Positions 52,130 through 59,517 of a DNA stretch of 64,000 nucleotides are shown here, one piece after another. The stretch lies in NCBI RefSeq assembly GCF_003668575.1, contig NZ_RCVZ01000010.1, forward strand, positions 118,461-182,460. The letters run 5' to 3'. How positions within the stretch are numbered: the stretch's first letter is position 1; each line of letters begins with the position of its first letter. The notes beneath the pieces were generated by a model. The model saw only the letters and a program-made list of their open reading frames with translations. It did no database searches and was not told the origin of the DNA. The stretch comes from Falsibacillus albus (GTDB lineage: Bacteria; Bacillota; Bacilli; Bacillales; DSM-25281). The position numbers and the translations under genes are program-made.

Positions 52130-52205
52130 TTTTGGAAAGTTTGCTGCGATTTATCAAAGGTTGTCTTTGATTGATTTCCGGAGATGGAAGCAGCAAGGTC
52201 TAGCA
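52130..52205 (+). repeat. Left-end remnant of the intergenic repeat
   Basis: TTTGGAAAGTTTGCTGCGAT, TTATCAAAGGTTGTC and TTGATTGATTTCCGGAGATG align with the flank and first 15 bases of copies A and D. The central palindrome is missing. Confidence 0.6.
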
Positions 52206-52219
52206 CCTTAAAGAAAAAC

Positions 52220-52759
52220 TCAATGACTATCTCTAAATTCGTTATATTCCCCCCACATCTTCTCAATCATATCGGAATCCCCAGTAAGTTCTTTGTACCA
52301 GTACACTCCATCTTCATCCAGGGATCCCTTCAATCCTTCCAGTTCTTCTTGAATAAAATCCACGTGTATTTGCAGCTCCGCCATTGTTGCTTTCATATCC
52401 AGTCCGTTATCGTATTCCTTTTGCATCATACGCATAAGTTCAACTACATGGTTCAGTTCGTCTACCATCATGTCTTGCATCTGCGGGTTCATGGATGAAG
52501 ATCCAAATAGATGCGACAGTTCATAAATTTTATCGATTTCCCTTTCTTGAAGCTTCACATCATCATTGTCAATCAGTTCTTTAGCCCACTCATCGGGCAA
52601 TTGCGGTTGCACGTTGAAAATCGTCTTATTCACTGCCGATTGATATTTCGACCCCTCTGATTCTTTGAATCTATTATTTTCTCGAAATAAATATAAATTC
52701 CATCCGAATGAGACAAGGAGCATTGCAATCATGACATATATAAACCATTTTTTTTTCAC
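52220..52759 (-). CDS. Membrane-anchored helical protein, unknown function
   Basis: 179 residues starting at GTG 52759 after GGAGGAATCAA. One N-terminal helix (WFIYVMIAMLLVSFGWNLYL) anchors a helix-rich, acidic domain with probable coiled coils (MDFIQEEL-like VDFIQEELEGLKG, DELNHVVELMRMMQKEY). It starts 18 bp after the second sliding-clamp gene and shares its transcript. Not recognised. Confidence 0.65.
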   Translation of the reverse strand: MKKKWFIYVMIAMLLVSFGWNLYLFRENNRFKESEGSKYQSAVNKTIFNVQPQLPDEWAKELIDNDDVKLQEREIDKIYELSHLFGSSSMNPQMQDMMVDELNHVVELMRMMQKEYDNGLDMKATMAELQIHVDFIQEELEGLKGSLDEDGVYWYKELTGDSDMIEKMWGEYNEFRDSH

Positions 52760-52777
52760 TTGATTCCTCCGTTGGTG

Positions 52778-53890
52778 TTATTTTGTACGTACAGACGATA
52801 TCAGGGATAGCTGGTCATTGCCGGCAGTCGATTCAACTACGATGGGCTTGTTTTCTCCGTAGAATGATAATTTCAGCTGCGCATCTTGAATGCTTTTTAC
52901 GGCTTCCAACATAAAGATAGAGTCAAAGGTAATGTCCAATTCCTTTTTACCTTGAATCTCATTCGGCATTATTTTTTGGACCATTTTCCCCAATTCATAC
53001 GCGATGGTAGACAACTCAATCACCTCTCCATTGCATATTGATAATCTGACGTCATGATGTTTATGGTGATTGGATATGATATTCATCCGATCCAGAGCGT
53101 TTTCCAACGTCTTTCGATTAAGAGTGATTTCCGTCGAAATACCAGTAGGAATGAGACGGTCAATCTGTGGATAGCTGCCGGTGATTAAAAGGGAATACAG
53201 CTCAAAATCCGGGGTTTTAAACAAAATGAATGAGTCAGAAATCTGGATATTAACATTTCCGGCTTGTTTCGGTAAGAGTTTCAGCAATTTTGATAGACTG
53301 GCAGTTGGAATATTGGCCACTCTATTTAGATCACTTTCTATATCGATTTTTCTCATAGCCATCCGCTGTGAATCTGTGGCTGCACACGTCAATATCCGGT
53401 TTTTGAATCGCCAATGGCAGCCCGTCAATACAGGCCTTGCATCATTGATTGCTGCTGCAAAGCCAGTCTGCAAAATGATTTCCTTTAGCTTCTCAATTGT
53501 TAGAACCATTTCACTTCCAGCTTCCGAATCATGCAATTTCGGATATTCAGCTGGATCCATACCATGAAAAGTGGTCTCTACTTCTCCCGAGCGGACAACT
53601 ATACTTCCACTGATGGATTTCACGTGAAGATCATTCTCCAGCTTCCTGACCAAGCCCACAAGAAACCTTGCCTCGAGTACGGTCGACCCCGTTTGAATGA
53701 TGCTTACCGCAGGTCCCTTAATAATTTTTTTAATAATGCTTACTTGATTGCCCCCTGTAAGAATGATCTTGTCATCAAATACTTCCATTTTGATACCTTT
53801 TAAAATCGGGATGGTATCTTTCGTGCTCACTGCCAAACTTACATCCAGCAATGCAGCTAATATCAGGTTTCTATCAATAATAAATTCCAT
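52778..53890 (-). CDS. Second DNA polymerase III beta (sliding clamp) paralogue
   Basis: 370 residues from ATG 53890 after GGAGGATGAA, near the usual 378 of DnaN. Clamp features: N-terminal FIIDRNLILAALLDVSLAVS and PILKGIKMEV, the inter-domain LTGCHWRFKNRILTCAATDS QRMAMR stretch, and the C-terminal end ISSVRTK in place of the usual LPVRTY/LPMRL. The sequence is much diverged from housekeeping DnaN, and the location outside the dnaA-dnaN locus marks it as a paralogue. A second clamp gene is known from the B. cereus group, role unclear. Co-transcribed with the membrane-anchored helical protein. Confidence 0.85.
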   Translation of the reverse strand: MEFIIDRNLILAALLDVSLAVSTKDTIPILKGIKMEVFDDKIILTGGNQVSIIKKIIKGPAVSIIQTGSTVLEARFLVGLVRKLENDLHVKSISGSIVVRSGEVETTFHGMDPAEYPKLHDSEAGSEMVLTIEKLKEIILQTGFAAAINDARPVLTGCHWRFKNRILTCAATDSQRMAMRKIDIESDLNRVANIPTASLSKLLKLLPKQAGNVNIQISDSFILFKTPDFELYSLLITGSYPQIDRLIPTGISTEITLNRKTLENALDRMNIISNHHKHHDVRLSICNGEVIELSTIAYELGKMVQKIMPNEIQGKKELDITFDSIFMLEAVKSIQDAQLKLSFYGENKPIVVESTAGNDQLSLISSVRTK

Positions 53891-54055
53891 TTCATCCTCC
53901 AACTCTCTATCGATTCCTTTCGTTTCCATTTCGGCAAAACGTTTGAAAATCCTTCAAAATGTATCGAATGCTGTTGAGACTTAGCAGAGAATTCTGCTTA
54001 TTCTATTACGAAAATTGTGGTAAAATTATCCTAAGAGAAGAATGGGGGGATGCCT

Positions 54056-55255
54056 ATGCAGAGTAGGCGCATCGGACAATGGTTAACCTTTTTATTTGGC
54101 TGCAGTCTATTTTTTGTCCTCATCATTTTTATTTTTTTCCTAACGAAAGGACCGACTTTGAAAGATCTTCTTTTAAACTCACCTCATGAAGAACTCAACA
54201 TGGAACATTCAATGACATCTTCCGCTTCAATACCTACACCTATAGAACATTCAGTAAATGCTGCAATGACCGAACCCATACAAATCGATGAATTTCGTTT
54301 TCTCCATGATAAGGACGGTTGGGCAAAAAGTAAAAATGATATTTGGGCGATAAGGGATGGTTATCTACAAAATGTATCACCGCCGCAGCTCCAATTAGAT
54401 GAAGCTGAATTCAGCTTTGCTGCAACCAATCAACACACGGCCATCATTTATAAAGATGCTACACTCTTTACTACGACCACTTCAGGGGATGCATGGAATG
54501 CTTTTTCAATAAACGGCGATGCGGATAAAACGCCAAAAATACGGGCTTCCTTTATTAATCAGAAGGAAGGATGGGCACTTATCGGGCGGGGAAATACCGG
54601 CGGCCAGCACCCTTTTGATATTTATCACACGTTAAATGAAGGAAGGGAATGGGAGATCATTTACAGCTCAGATATCGAAAGTGCCGATCCCATCCCACTT
54701 CAAGCACTTCCTTATTCCATAACCTTTATCAACGAGAAAATCGGATTTATCACTGGCGGAACATTGAAAGAAGGTTCTCAAACCTTTTTTCGCACAGTGA
54801 ACGGCGGGAGAACGTGGAAATCAATCGAGATCCATTATCCGAAGGGGTATGAACATGAAAATCCTGATATACAAGCCCCTGTCTTTTTCAATGGAACAGA
54901 CGGGTTTGTCTATATCCGGTCCGGCAGCGAACTTTATCTTTTTCAAACGATGGATCAAGGGGCGCATTGGAAATCATTTAAGATATTATCCAACATTAAT
55001 GATTTATTTTTCTTGAACGCTAAACAAGGATGGGCTGCTCAGCAGAATGATGTTGGAAGCCCCGCTACTGCGATCCTAAGGACAAGTGACGGCGGTAAGA
55101 GCTGGAAAAAAATTGGCCAGGCAGGATTTTCACTCTCCTCCCTTCATTTCACCTCCAATCAGGACGGCTGGGGCATGAATCTCGAGACGGGGCTGCCAAT
55201 GAAAAGCCTAAACGGAGGCAAAGATTGGACTGACTTGATATTTAGCAGCAAATAA
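54056..55255 (+). CDS. Membrane-anchored BNR/YCF48-type beta-propeller protein
   Basis: 399 residues from ATG 54056 (MQSRR) after GGGGGGATGCCT. One helix at about 10-32 (LTFLFGCSLFFVLIIFIFFL), a polar linker, then a propeller built from repeats of the type RTVNGGRTWKSIEIHYP, QTMDQGAHWKSFKIL, RTSDGGKSWKKIGQ and KSLNGGKDWTDLIF, each before a phrase like DGWGM or QGWAA. Such Asp/Gly-W blades occur in YCF48 and sialidase-type propellers. Its blades are clearly related to those of the anti-sigma-like protein at 55832, including the IGFITGG-x-LKEGSQ stretch against IGFMGVASGPDDG. It probably works with that system. Confidence 0.8.
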   Translation: MQSRRIGQWLTFLFGCSLFFVLIIFIFFLTKGPTLKDLLLNSPHEELNMEHSMTSSASIPTPIEHSVNAAMTEPIQIDEFRFLHDKDGWAKSKNDIWAIRDGYLQNVSPPQLQLDEAEFSFAATNQHTAIIYKDATLFTTTTSGDAWNAFSINGDADKTPKIRASFINQKEGWALIGRGNTGGQHPFDIYHTLNEGREWEIIYSSDIESADPIPLQALPYSITFINEKIGFITGGTLKEGSQTFFRTVNGGRTWKSIEIHYPKGYEHENPDIQAPVFFNGTDGFVYIRSGSELYLFQTMDQGAHWKSFKILSNINDLFFLNAKQGWAAQQNDVGSPATAILRTSDGGKSWKKIGQAGFSLSSLHFTSNQDGWGMNLETGLPMKSLNGGKDWTDLIFSSK

Positions 55256-55282
55256 CAGGCGTTTTGAAACGGGAGTCATTTT

Positions 55283-55465
55283 ATGCTAAATGAAATTTTT
55301 GAATCGATCCTATTGATTTCCGGAATAATTTTGTTTGCAATTGGGCCCAAAAGGAAGTACGGCCTCATGATATACTTTGGGGTCTTATGCTTTGTGGTCT
55401 TTGGGCATTATTATCTCCATGACATCATCGCGGGATTGTTCGAAGGTTTTGAAAAGATGGATTAG
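55283..55465 (+). CDS. Small membrane protein (60 residues)
   Basis: Two hydrophobic helices: FESILLISGIILFAIGP and YGLMIYFGVLCFVVFGHYYL, acidic C-terminus FEGFEKMD. It starts 27 bp after the propeller gene, preceded by a GGGAG, and is followed by another small membrane protein; the three probably form one transcript. Function unknown. Confidence 0.6.
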   Translation: MLNEIFESILLISGIILFAIGPKRKYGLMIYFGVLCFVVFGHYYLHDIIAGLFEGFEKMD

Positions 55466-55493
55466 TATTTTATAGAACAATGGGAGGCAGTGA

Positions 55494-55784
55494 ATGTCCA
55501 ATAAGTTAAACGTGTACGCATTCGCATTATCACTCATCTCTATCCTATTTCTTTTTCTCATCAGCTTTACCGGTATTTTTACCATCATCGACGGTATTTT
55601 ACCTTTCCATCCATTAACCATCGTTTTAGTTATGGCGGTTATTTCCTTTTTTATTGGTATGATGGGGTTCACCGGCGCAAGGAGCTGGAAATCATACTTG
55701 CGGAGTATGTTTACTGTGTTGATCAGTCTCGGACTTTCCATCTTGCTGGTGATCATTTTAGGCATCGGAAATCTTTTAGGTTAA
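55494..55784 (+). CDS. Small membrane protein (96 residues)
   Basis: Three helices at about 8-30, 40-60 and 72-94 with little else. The ribosome binding site GGGAGGCAGTGA is good. It ends the plus-strand unit propeller - small protein - small protein at a terminator shared with the convergent anti-sigma-like gene. Confidence 0.65.
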   Translation: MSNKLNVYAFALSLISILFLFLISFTGIFTIIDGILPFHPLTIVLVMAVISFFIGMMGFTGARSWKSYLRSMFTVLISLGLSILLVIILGIGNLLG

Positions 55785-55786
55785 GC

Positions 55787-55826
55787 AAAAGCCTTCAAAC
55801 TATTACGTTTGAAGGCTTTCTTTATT
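55787..55826. terminator. Bidirectional terminator
   Basis: AAAGCCTTCAAAC pairs with GTTTGAAGGCTTT around TATTAC, followed by CTTTATTG on the plus strand and TTTGC on the minus strand. It separates the two convergent propeller-containing units. Confidence 0.9.
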
Positions 55827-55831
55827 GTTAA

Positions 55832-57133
55832 TTAGCTGTTGAGATTCGTCCATGTTGCTCCTGCATCTTTCGTTTGATAGACGTTTGTTTTTTGATCCTT
55901 TTCTGTAATCAAATAGCCTTCCTCTTCTGAGGTGAAGAACACCTGTTTGATATAGGATTCAGATTCAGGCAATGCTGTGTTCTTCCACGTCTTCCCGCCA
56001 TCGGTTGTATGATACACTTCATCCGATGTGAAGGCCCAAGCTGTCTTATCATTTAATATATAAACATTATTTACATTGCCTTTTGCATCCAGTGGCTCAT
56101 TCATCGGTTGCCAGCTTTCCCCTTGATCCCCTGTTTCGTATAAAACCATTTTTTGATCGATTCGCACCGGCATTATGCCGTGGCTGGCATCCAGGAAAGT
56201 CGGCTTATCGATGGCATTTTGCAGCTGTGGATTGACATTTGGATAATAATCCAATGTTTGTTGATCCCAGCTTTTCCCGCCATCTTTCGTGATGTCAATC
56301 TCAGTCCCGTCGTCAGGACCTGACGCAACTCCCATAAAACCAATTGAACCATTCACAAAAGTGATTCCAAACTTCATCCCTGAACTCAATTGGGAACTGA
56401 CCTTCGTCCAGCTCCCCCCACCATCCTTAGTGGAATAAATCCTGTAACCCTGGCTTCCTGCTCCTGAGTCACCTTTTCCGAGCATCCACCCATGTTCACC
56501 ATCGATGAACGAAAAATCGACGTCCGTGATCGTGTCATTCAACGATGAAGTGTTCCAAGTCGCGCCGTCATCCTTCGTACTGTAAATCTTCGTTTCAGTC
56601 GGTGAGATGACCTTCGCAATGATGGCCTGCTGTTTAGAAGGAAAAGCAGCTTTTTCAGACATGACTTTCTTGTCATCTGCCGCAAATCCCTCAGGCGTCG
56701 TTTCCTGCCACTTGCCATTGACCAAGTGAAATACGTGATCTGTACCGATGACCCAATTTTCATCTATCGGGCTGATAACAGCTGCCTGCAGGGAGGTCTT
56801 CTTGTTGAAGAGCTCCGCAATGGATTCCTTTTTTACTTGTGATGGCTTCTCGATTTTATGCTGTGGTGCATTTTTTTGTAGTTGTCCCGGCTGGTTGACG
56901 GTCGGTTCATGCAATACCAGGGATAAAAATAATGCTGCCGCCCCAACAAGCAATGCGCTGCTTCCGGTCCATGCCGCAATCGCCTTTACTTTCTTCTTTC
57001 TTGCCCTTGCTTCATGCTCTTTGCGGATCGCCTCCATGATGGATTCTTGTTTTTCCTTGCTTAATTTATACTTTTGTGGAAGCTGCTTGATTTCATGGAT
57101 TAGTGCTTGATCTCGATCATTGAACTCATTCAC
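55832..57133 (-). CDS. Anti-sigma-like membrane protein with an extracytoplasmic beta-propeller
   Basis: 433 residues from GTG 57133, overlapping the sigma gene by 8 nt. Residues 1-50 are a charged cytoplasmic helix region (the expected sigma-binding part), residues 53-75 one membrane helix (TGSSALLVGAAALFLSLVL), then a polar linker and from about 110 a propeller with YCF48/BNR blades: YSTKDDGATWNTSSL, YSTKDGGGSWTKV, DITKDGGKSWDQQ, YETGDQGESWQP, HTTDGGKTWKN and QTKDAGATWTNL. The topology, coupling and order are those of an anti-sigma factor whose outside domain senses a signal. It is not of the RsiW/zinc type, as no H-x3-C-x2-C is visible. Confidence 0.8.
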   Translation of the reverse strand: MNEFNDRDQALIHEIKQLPQKYKLSKEKQESIMEAIRKEHEARARKKKVKAIAAWTGSSALLVGAAALFLSLVLHEPTVNQPGQLQKNAPQHKIEKPSQVKKESIAELFNKKTSLQAAVISPIDENWVIGTDHVFHLVNGKWQETTPEGFAADDKKVMSEKAAFPSKQQAIIAKVISPTETKIYSTKDDGATWNTSSLNDTITDVDFSFIDGEHGWMLGKGDSGAGSQGYRIYSTKDGGGSWTKVSSQLSSGMKFGITFVNGSIGFMGVASGPDDGTEIDITKDGGKSWDQQTLDYYPNVNPQLQNAIDKPTFLDASHGIMPVRIDQKMVLYETGDQGESWQPMNEPLDAKGNVNNVYILNDKTAWAFTSDEVYHTTDGGKTWKNTALPESESYIKQVFFTSEEEGYLITEKDQKTNVYQTKDAGATWTNLNS

Positions 57134-57650
57134 TGAAAACGCCCCCCCCTTTTTCTAATGCCGACCGCAGAGCTTTGATGGCACGGTGATATGTAACGCT
57201 GACCTTGTTCTGTCTCCACCCTAATATTTCTGCCGTTTCCTCGACAGAAAAATCTTTCAATGCCCTTAAAAAGAGGACATCCTGATAACTTTGCTTCAAG
57301 GAGTGTATACCATTGATGATTTCAGAACGCTTTTCGGCGATTTCATATACTTCTTCCGGTGTGCGCGAATGGACGATTTCATCACCCGCAGCTTCCTGAA
57401 ATAGGTTCAGCTTTCTCAAATGTCTTTGTTCCTTCCTTTTCATGTCCACTGCCACATTTCGTGTAATGCTGAAGAGCCAAGTCTTTGGACTGCTCTCGCC
57501 CCGGAAAGTATGGATCCCCTTTAATGCACGGATGAATACTTCCTGCAGCATATCCTCGACATCCGTAGATCCTACATAATATATGAGAAAGTTATAAATG
57601 TCCTGATTGTATTCATAAAACCATTCCTCGATCATTTCCATTGATGACAT
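57126..57650 (-). CDS. ECF sigma factor linked to the propeller protein
   Basis: 174 residues. Region 2 includes GSTDVEDMLQEVFIRALKGI and FRGESSPKTWLFSITRNVAV; region 4 is KQSYQDVLFLRALKDFSVEE with helix-turn-helix ETAEILGWRQNKVSVTYHRA. Length and motifs fit group IV sigma factors of the SigW/SigX kind. Start ATG follows AGGGGGGCAGAAC. The next gene overlaps its end. Genes directed by it cannot be named, but the neighbouring propeller operon (54056-55784) is an obvious candidate. Confidence 0.9.
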   Translation of the reverse strand: MSSMEMIEEWFYEYNQDIYNFLIYYVGSTDVEDMLQEVFIRALKGIHTFRGESSPKTWLFSITRNVAVDMKRKEQRHLRKLNLFQEAAGDEIVHSRTPEEVYEIAEKRSEIINGIHSLKQSYQDVLFLRALKDFSVEETAEILGWRQNKVSVTYHRAIKALRSALEKGGGVFSE

Positions 57651-57810
57651 GTTCTGCCCCCCTCTTGGCGTACCTAATGATTAGACAGGATGATCCATTC
57701 AATTCTTTCACTATATTTTATTTTTTGTTAGCTTTATCATTTGTAATTTTTGTAAACTCCCTTTTCTCATTATAATCATCAGAGTTTGCCTCCATTGATT
57801 TATGGGTCGA

Positions 57811-57920
57811 TTTTGGTAAATTTCCGCGGAAGGGTGCCCCTTTTCCGAGGGGCCTTACACGAAGTGAGGCCGTTCGATGTTCGCACACGAAATGCCGATC
57901 TTAATCGAACATCCGCCTCC
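57811..57920 (+). repeat. Intergenic repeat, truncated copy E
   Basis: The left two thirds of the element: TTTCCGCGGAAGGGTGCCCC, CCGAGGGGCCTTAC, GTTCGATGTTCGCACACG, TTAATCGAACATCCGCC. The terminal heptamer and right arm are lost. It lies upstream of the sigma gene, within 200 bp of its start. Confidence 0.75.
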
Positions 57921-57937
57921 TGAAATGAATTTCTCAC

Positions 57938-57972
57938 ATCAAAAAAGCCTTGCTCTATGCTTGAGCAAAGCT
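57938..57972 (-). terminator. Terminator of the RsbR/small protein unit
   Basis: On the minus strand GCTTTGCTC pairs with GAGCAAGGC around AAGCATA, followed by TTTTTTGATG. It ends the transcript that reads from 59224 to 58133. Confidence 0.8.
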
Positions 57973-58051
57973 GGCAGTTTCGCTTAATAAAAAGTTTAAA
58001 CTAAGGCCCTGAACGTATAGTCGGTTGCAATTCATCAAAGGATGAGTACGG

Positions 58052-58117
58052 GTTAATTTCCGCTGCAGGATCCTCGCTTTCCAAGGGGCGTTGGGGCCAC
58101 TTTCAGCTCCAATCAAA
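58052..58117 (+). repeat. Intergenic repeat, internally deleted copy F
   Basis: GGTTAATTTCCGCTGCAGGA and TCCTCGCTTTCCAAGGGGC from the left arm are joined directly to TTCAGCTCCAATCAAAC from the right end; the central palindrome is gone. Only 66 bp remain. Confidence 0.75.
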
Positions 58118-58132
58118 CGTTACGAACACAGC

Positions 58133-58354
58133 CTAAATAAAGCTGAAAATCACGGCAGCGAGGATAAAGAGGACCATCACTCCTGCAATGAAATATCCAA
58201 TGATACGGATCCCCTTGGGCATTCCTGTGGAATTGATATATTCTAGTTTCAATGGTCCGCCTTCGATTTTTTGTAATTCCTCAAACGGCGTATATGTTTT
58301 GCTATCATCCTTATTTTGCTTCTTCGGAGGTTCGGTCTCGTGCAATTTTTTCAC
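58133..58354 (-). CDS. Small tail-anchored membrane protein
   Basis: 73 residues starting at GTG 58354 after AAGGGGGAAAATAA. The first 45 residues are polar (ETEPPKKQNKDDSKTYTPFE); the last 25 form one helix IRIIGYFIAGVMVLFILAAV. Tail-anchored layout. It follows the RsbR-like gene by 21 bp. Not recognised. Confidence 0.65.
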   Translation of the reverse strand: MKKLHETEPPKKQNKDDSKTYTPFEELQKIEGGPLKLEYINSTGMPKGIRIIGYFIAGVMVLFILAAVIFSFI

Positions 58355-58375
58355 TTATTTTCCCCCTTGGCGATA

Positions 58376-59224
58376 CTAAACTAATAAGGTTTTATTATTC
58401 AATGAAATAGCCTGTGCTAGCGTGGAAGTCGTCGTGATCTTTTCGAAGGATAATCCGAGTTGGACCGCGGTTTGAGCAATTTCAGGACGGATTCCGGACA
58501 GTGTAGTTTTGACACCGATCAGACTTAATGCATCAATCAGCTGAAATAGCTGGTGGGCGACCATTGTGTCAATCAGGATCACACCGGATAAATCAATGAA
58601 AAGATGGACGATTCCTTTCTCAGAACACTCTTTCAAAGTGTTTTCCAGAATCAACCTTGCCCTTGTCGTTTCGATATCGCCAACCAGAGGAAGAATGGCT
58701 GTATGATTGTTCAGTGCAATGACAGGTGAGCTTAACTCGTTGATCATCTCCTGTTGAGCTTGCAGCCTTGAATTTGAATATGCTTGCATTTCCTCGGTAA
58801 ACCTGAGAATGGCCGTATCAAACGCCTTTATGATTACATCATTCCATAAATCGATTTCGCCTTGTGTAACAGATTCCTTATTTAATTCCACATATTCATT
58901 TATAAAGTTGAAATACTGATCCCTCACACGCAGGAATTCCCTGATGATAAAATGGATCGGCGTATTTAAATGTTCCTCATCCCTTGCCACTTCAAGGATC
59001 CATTTATCAAAGTGTTCCATGAAAGCTTGTTTATCTTTAATGAATACTTCACAAAGATGTTTATGAAAATCAAAATTTTGTTGTTTCAACCCCTTTATGA
59101 CATTTGGATCCTTAGAAGCATAAACTCCAGTTGGATCTGACTTATCGAGTGAATCATACCACTCATCAGTCAATCTTTGGGCTTTGTCTAACAAAAAATG
59201 ATACAAATTTGTATTGCGATGCAT
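58376..59224 (-). CDS. RsbR-type STAS protein (stressosome co-antagonist paralogue)
   Basis: 282 residues. The N-terminal 150 residues are a globin-like RsbR sensory domain (helical, WILEVARDEEHLNTPIHFII). The C-terminal STAS domain (about 165-280) has HLFIDLSGVILIDTMVAHQL and TLSGIRPEIAQTAVQLGLSF, with Thr residues at the two sites phosphorylated by RsbT in B. subtilis RsbRA. It would join the stressosome that controls sigma-B. It is encoded divergently from katE, a typical sigma-B-dependent gene. Confidence 0.88.
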   Translation of the reverse strand: MHRNTNLYHFLLDKAQRLTDEWYDSLDKSDPTGVYASKDPNVIKGLKQQNFDFHKHLCEVFIKDKQAFMEHFDKWILEVARDEEHLNTPIHFIIREFLRVRDQYFNFINEYVELNKESVTQGEIDLWNDVIIKAFDTAILRFTEEMQAYSNSRLQAQQEMINELSSPVIALNNHTAILPLVGDIETTRARLILENTLKECSEKGIVHLFIDLSGVILIDTMVAHQLFQLIDALSLIGVKTTLSGIRPEIAQTAVQLGLSFEKITTTSTLAQAISLNNKTLLV

Positions 59225-59517
59225 TACTGCTTCCCCCTAGCTTTACATATAAAAGATATTACTTATCAGTATATAAGAAATATTTTTTATTTTCATCAAA
59301 AAGCAATTCTCTTCATCTTATTTTGTATAATTTTTTTCAAATGATATTGTAAAACTTCAGTAAATTGCGACAAAGGAGTTTAATAGCTTTCTGTTTCGGT
59401 TAAACCTTTACATATATCGTTCATTAATTTTCATCAATAGTTTTCCAAGGTTGATTTTCGTTGAAGGGTGCTCGCTATCCAGGGCATAACGAATACATAG
59501 CAAGGAGGAATGGAAGC
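59225..59517. promoter_or_regulatory. Divergent region between rsbR paralogue and katE, with repeat remnant G
   Basis: 293 bp. No clear sigma-B promoter (GTTT-n13-GGGTAT) could be read. At 59450-59487 AAGGTTGATTTTCGTTGAAG and GGTGCTCGCTATCCAGGGC is the left end of the intergenic repeat, ending about 20 bp before the katE binding site AAGGAGGAATGG; the repeat therefore forms part of the katE 5' untranslated region or its promoter-proximal sequence. Confidence 0.6.

Noticed and set aside
57690..57740. ECF-type promoter (TGAAAG ... CTGTCT) before the sigma gene at 57650
   Set aside because: The -10 part does not match CGTA/CGTC well enough; too weak to list.
59461..59517. Longer N-terminus for catalase
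   Set aside because: The added codons come from the repeat remnant; AAGGAGG is placed correctly for ATG 59518.
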